This document shows, piece after piece, positions 62,066 to 64,000 of a DNA stretch of 64,000 nucleotides (the stretch's first letter is position 1; each line of letters opens with the position of its first letter). The notes beneath the pieces were generated by a model. That model was not told the origin of the DNA, ran no database searches, and saw only the letters and a list, made by a program, of their open reading frames with translations. The translations under genes and the position numbers were made by a program. Source of the stretch: Roseibium aggregatum IAM 12614 (GTDB taxonomy: Bacteria; Pseudomonadota; Alphaproteobacteria; Rhizobiales; Stappiaceae). The stretch covers positions 1-64,000 of the forward strand of contig NZ_AAUW01000005.1 in assembly GCF_000168975.1 (NCBI RefSeq), read 5' to 3'.

Positions 62066-63151
62066 ATGTCGCACAACAGCTTTGGTCATCTTTTCCGGGT
62101 TACCACCTGGGGCGAAAGCCACGGTCCCGCAATCGGTTGCGTGGTCGATGGTTGCCCGCCGCTCATTCCGCTGACGGAGGCCGATATCCAGGGTTTCATG
62201 GACAAGCGCAAGCCCGGTCAGTCCCGCTTCACAACACAGCGGCGCGAGCCGGATGAGGTCAAGATCCTCTCCGGTGTCATGGTCGATGAGGATGGCGTTC
62301 AGAAAACCACCGGAACGCCGATTTCGCTGTTCGTGGAAAACACCGACCAGCGCTCCAAGGACTATTCCGAGATCAAGGACAGGTTCCGTCCCGGCCACGC
62401 CGACTTCACCTATGACGCCAAATACGGCATTCGCGACTATCGTGGTGGCGGCCGGTCGTCGGCGCGTGAAACGGCGATGCGTGTTGCCGCCGGGGCTGTC
62501 GCCCGCAAGGTGCTGCAAGGTGTGACCGTTCGCGGTGCCCTGGTGCAGATAGGACCGCACAAAATCGACCGGAGCAACTGGAACTGGGCGGAAGTGGATA
62601 ACAACGCCTTCTTCTGCCCCGATGCCGAGGCTGCCGTCTTCTGGGCGGACTATCTGGACGGGATCCGCAAGGCCGGGTCTTCCGTCGGTGCGGTCATCGA
62701 AGTGGTTGCCGAAGGTGTGCCGGCCGGCTGGGGCGCGCCGATCTACGGCAAGCTGGACACGGATCTTGCTGCGGCAATGATGTCGATCAACGCGGTCAAG
62801 GGGGTCGAGGTCGGCAACGGATTTGATGCCGCAAGCCTGACCGGTGAAGACAATGCCGACGAGATCCGCCTGGACGATGTCGGCCGTCCCGTATTCCTGA
62901 GCAACAATTCCGGTGGCATTCTCGGCGGGATATCGAACGGCGATCCGCTGGTCGTCCGCTTTGCGGTCAAACCGACGTCATCGATCCTGACCGAGCGCAA
63001 GTCGATCACAAGCAAGGGCGAGGAGGTCGATGTCATGACCAAGGGCCGGCACGACCCCTGCGTCGGCATTCGCGCGGTGCCGGTCGGCGAAGCGATGATG
63101 GCTTGTGTCCTGGCGGACCATTTCCTGCGTCATCGCGGCCAGGTTGGCTGA
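62066..63151 (+). CDS. aroC: Chorismate synthase
   Basis: Last step of the shikimate pathway, 5-enolpyruvylshikimate-3-phosphate to chorismate, needing reduced FMN. 361 residues, full length. Signatures: [76 protein letters not shown] and [19 protein letters not shown]. Single gene divergent from the GGDEF/EAL protein (312-base gap with no gene seen). Confidence 0.96.
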   Translation: MSHNSFGHLFRVTTWGESHGPAIGCVVDGCPPLIPLTEADIQGFMDKRKPGQSRFTTQRREPDEVKILSGVMVDEDGVQKTTGTPISLFVENTDQRSKDYSEIKDRFRPGHADFTYDAKYGIRDYRGGGRSSARETAMRVAAGAVARKVLQGVTVRGALVQIGPHKIDRSNWNWAEVDNNAFFCPDAEAAVFWADYLDGIRKAGSSVGAVIEVVAEGVPAGWGAPIYGKLDTDLAAAMMSINAVKGVEVGNGFDAASLTGEDNADEIRLDDVGRPVFLSNNSGGILGGISNGDPLVVRFAVKPTSSILTERKSITSKGEEVDVMTKGRHDPCVGIRAVPVGEAMMACVLADHFLRHRGQVG

Positions 63152-63273
63152 CCGGCGCCTGGACTGCGTTACAACTGATTACATTTCCGGAAGGCGAGGA
63201 CCATGGACCTTGCCTGTCATCTCCCTAGTTTTATTTGCAGTATGACGTGTGATGCATTTCAGGGAGTGATGAC

Positions 63274-64000
63274 ATGAACGAAATGACGCCTGTGCGCCGT
63301 ATGACGGCAAAGGATTTTCCTCAGGAACTGCTCGATCTTTATGATTTTTACGCACATGGAAAAATCACCAAGCGCGAGTTCATGAACGGAGCTGCCAAAT
63401 TCGCGGTCGGAGGACTGACTGCCGCGATGCTGCTCGACCAACTTTCGCCCAACTATGCGCTTGCCCAGCAGGTTGCTCCGGACGATGCCGGGATCGTCAC
63501 CGAACGCATCACGTATCCATCACCGAACGGCCATGGTGAGGTCAACGGCTATCTGGTGAAGCCCGCAGGCGCGACCGGCAAATTGCCGGCGGTGCTTGTG
63601 GTGCACGAGAACCGGGGTCTCAACCCTTACATCGAGGATGTCGCGCGCCGTCTCGGCAAGGCCGGTTTCATGGCACTGGCGCCCGATGGCCTGACCTCCG
63701 TCGGCGGGTATCCCGGAAATGACGATCAGGGCCGCGAGCTGCAGCGCACGGTCGACGGCACCAAGCTGATGAATGATTTTTTCGCCGGTTTTGAGTATCT
63801 GCTCAAAAGTGACGACAGCACCGGCAAGGTTGGTGCTGTCGGCTTCTGTTATGGCGGTGGTGTCGTCAACGCAATTGCGGTTGCCTATCCGGAGCTTGCC
63901 GCCGGTGTGCCGTTCTACGGCCGTCAGCCGGATCCCGCGGATGTCTCCAAGATCGAAGCGCCTCTGATGTTGCAGTATGCCGAACTGGACGAGCGTATCA
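63274..64000 (+). CDS. Dienelactone hydrolase family protein (5' part)
   Basis: Alpha/beta hydrolase running off the window end; 242 codons visible and open. AGGGAG precedes the ATG at 63274. Residues 27-60 hold [20 protein letters not shown], a Tat-like or anchor-like segment, so it may be exported. The hydrolase core shows [20 protein letters not shown] and the cysteine nucleophile in [19 protein letters not shown] (GxCxGG, where typical lipases have serine). Usual DLH enzymes are cytoplasmic and about 240 residues; this one has an N-terminal extension of about 60. Confidence 0.85.
   Translation, partial: MNEMTPVRRMTAKDFPQELLDLYDFYAHGKITKREFMNGAAKFAVGGLTAAMLLDQLSPNYALAQQVAPDDAGIVTERITYPSPNGHGEVNGYLVKPAGATGKLPAVLVVHENRGLNPYIEDVARRLGKAGFMALAPDGLTSVGGYPGNDDQGRELQRTVDGTKLMNDFFAGFEYLLKSDDSTGKVGAVGFCYGGGVVNAIAVAYPELAAGVPFYGRQPDPADVSKIEAPLMLQYAELDERI

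Noticed and set aside
1-64000. Prophage, integron, insertion sequence, CRISPR array or defence island
   Set aside because: No transposase, integrase, phage gene, direct-repeat array or tRNA-linked attachment site was seen; gene content is metabolic and regulatory.

Overview
The window reads like chromosomal DNA of a marine alphaproteobacterium. I would place it in Hyphomicrobiales/Stappiaceae, near Roseibium/Labrenzia, as an inference from gene content: a btaAB betaine-lipid pair, a TIGR02301 protein, an NrtR regulator, a malonate TRAP operon, and REP-like repeats of the kind common in this group. I see no rRNA, tRNA, CRISPR array, insertion sequence or prophage. Almost all sequence is coding, on both strands, in short operons.

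Layout. 1-5401: a malonate operon (TRAP transporter, malonyl-CoA decarboxylase, malonyl-CoA synthetase). 5528-5974: a broken UPF0114 gene and two facing REP-like repeats. 6050-7297: a SleB-type wall hydrolase. 7530-10754 (minus): ygfZ, an HD hydrolase, a tyrosine-phosphatase-like protein and nrtR. 10938-12269: a dihydroorotase-like gene. 12517-17864: an L,D-transpeptidase, a chemoreceptor between two identical terminators, and btaA-btaB. 17906-20501 (minus): a YceI-OmpA fusion and a periplasmic caspase-like protein with a CXXCH motif.

20666-31044: a LysR regulator divergent from a ten-gene operon. It encodes a polyamine-type ABC transporter, class III aminotransferase, BKACE enzyme, GNAT acetyltransferase, HDAC-like deacetylase, FAD amine oxidase and RidA. 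It looks like a complete uptake and degradation route for an acetylated amine. 31369-35667: a flavin monooxygenase with a translationally coupled 59-residue DUF2783 gene, a LuxR regulator, and an XRE regulator divergent from a membrane protein and DUF1330.

35618-43811: an extracytoplasmic cluster of a small unknown protein, arylsulfatase, HAD hydrolase, octaheme cytochrome c with HEAT/TPR-like tail, and a frameshifted outer-membrane protein. It is divergent from a membrane-anchored TolB/TPR regulator. This and the amine operon are the strongest candidates for undescribed systems. 43930-50282: small conserved proteins, LysE, NUDIX, SRAP, a TPR-methyltransferase and a PF20066 protein. 50505-54392: dnaA with a possible 3'-UTR sRNA, a 946-base gene-free leader, and a clan GH-A-like enzyme. 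54649-64000: an FAD-linked hydroxyacid dehydrogenase, fabI, a histidine phosphatase, DUF3095, a GGDEF/EAL protein, aroC and the start of a dienelactone hydrolase.

All identifications come from reading translations and motifs; no database search was run.
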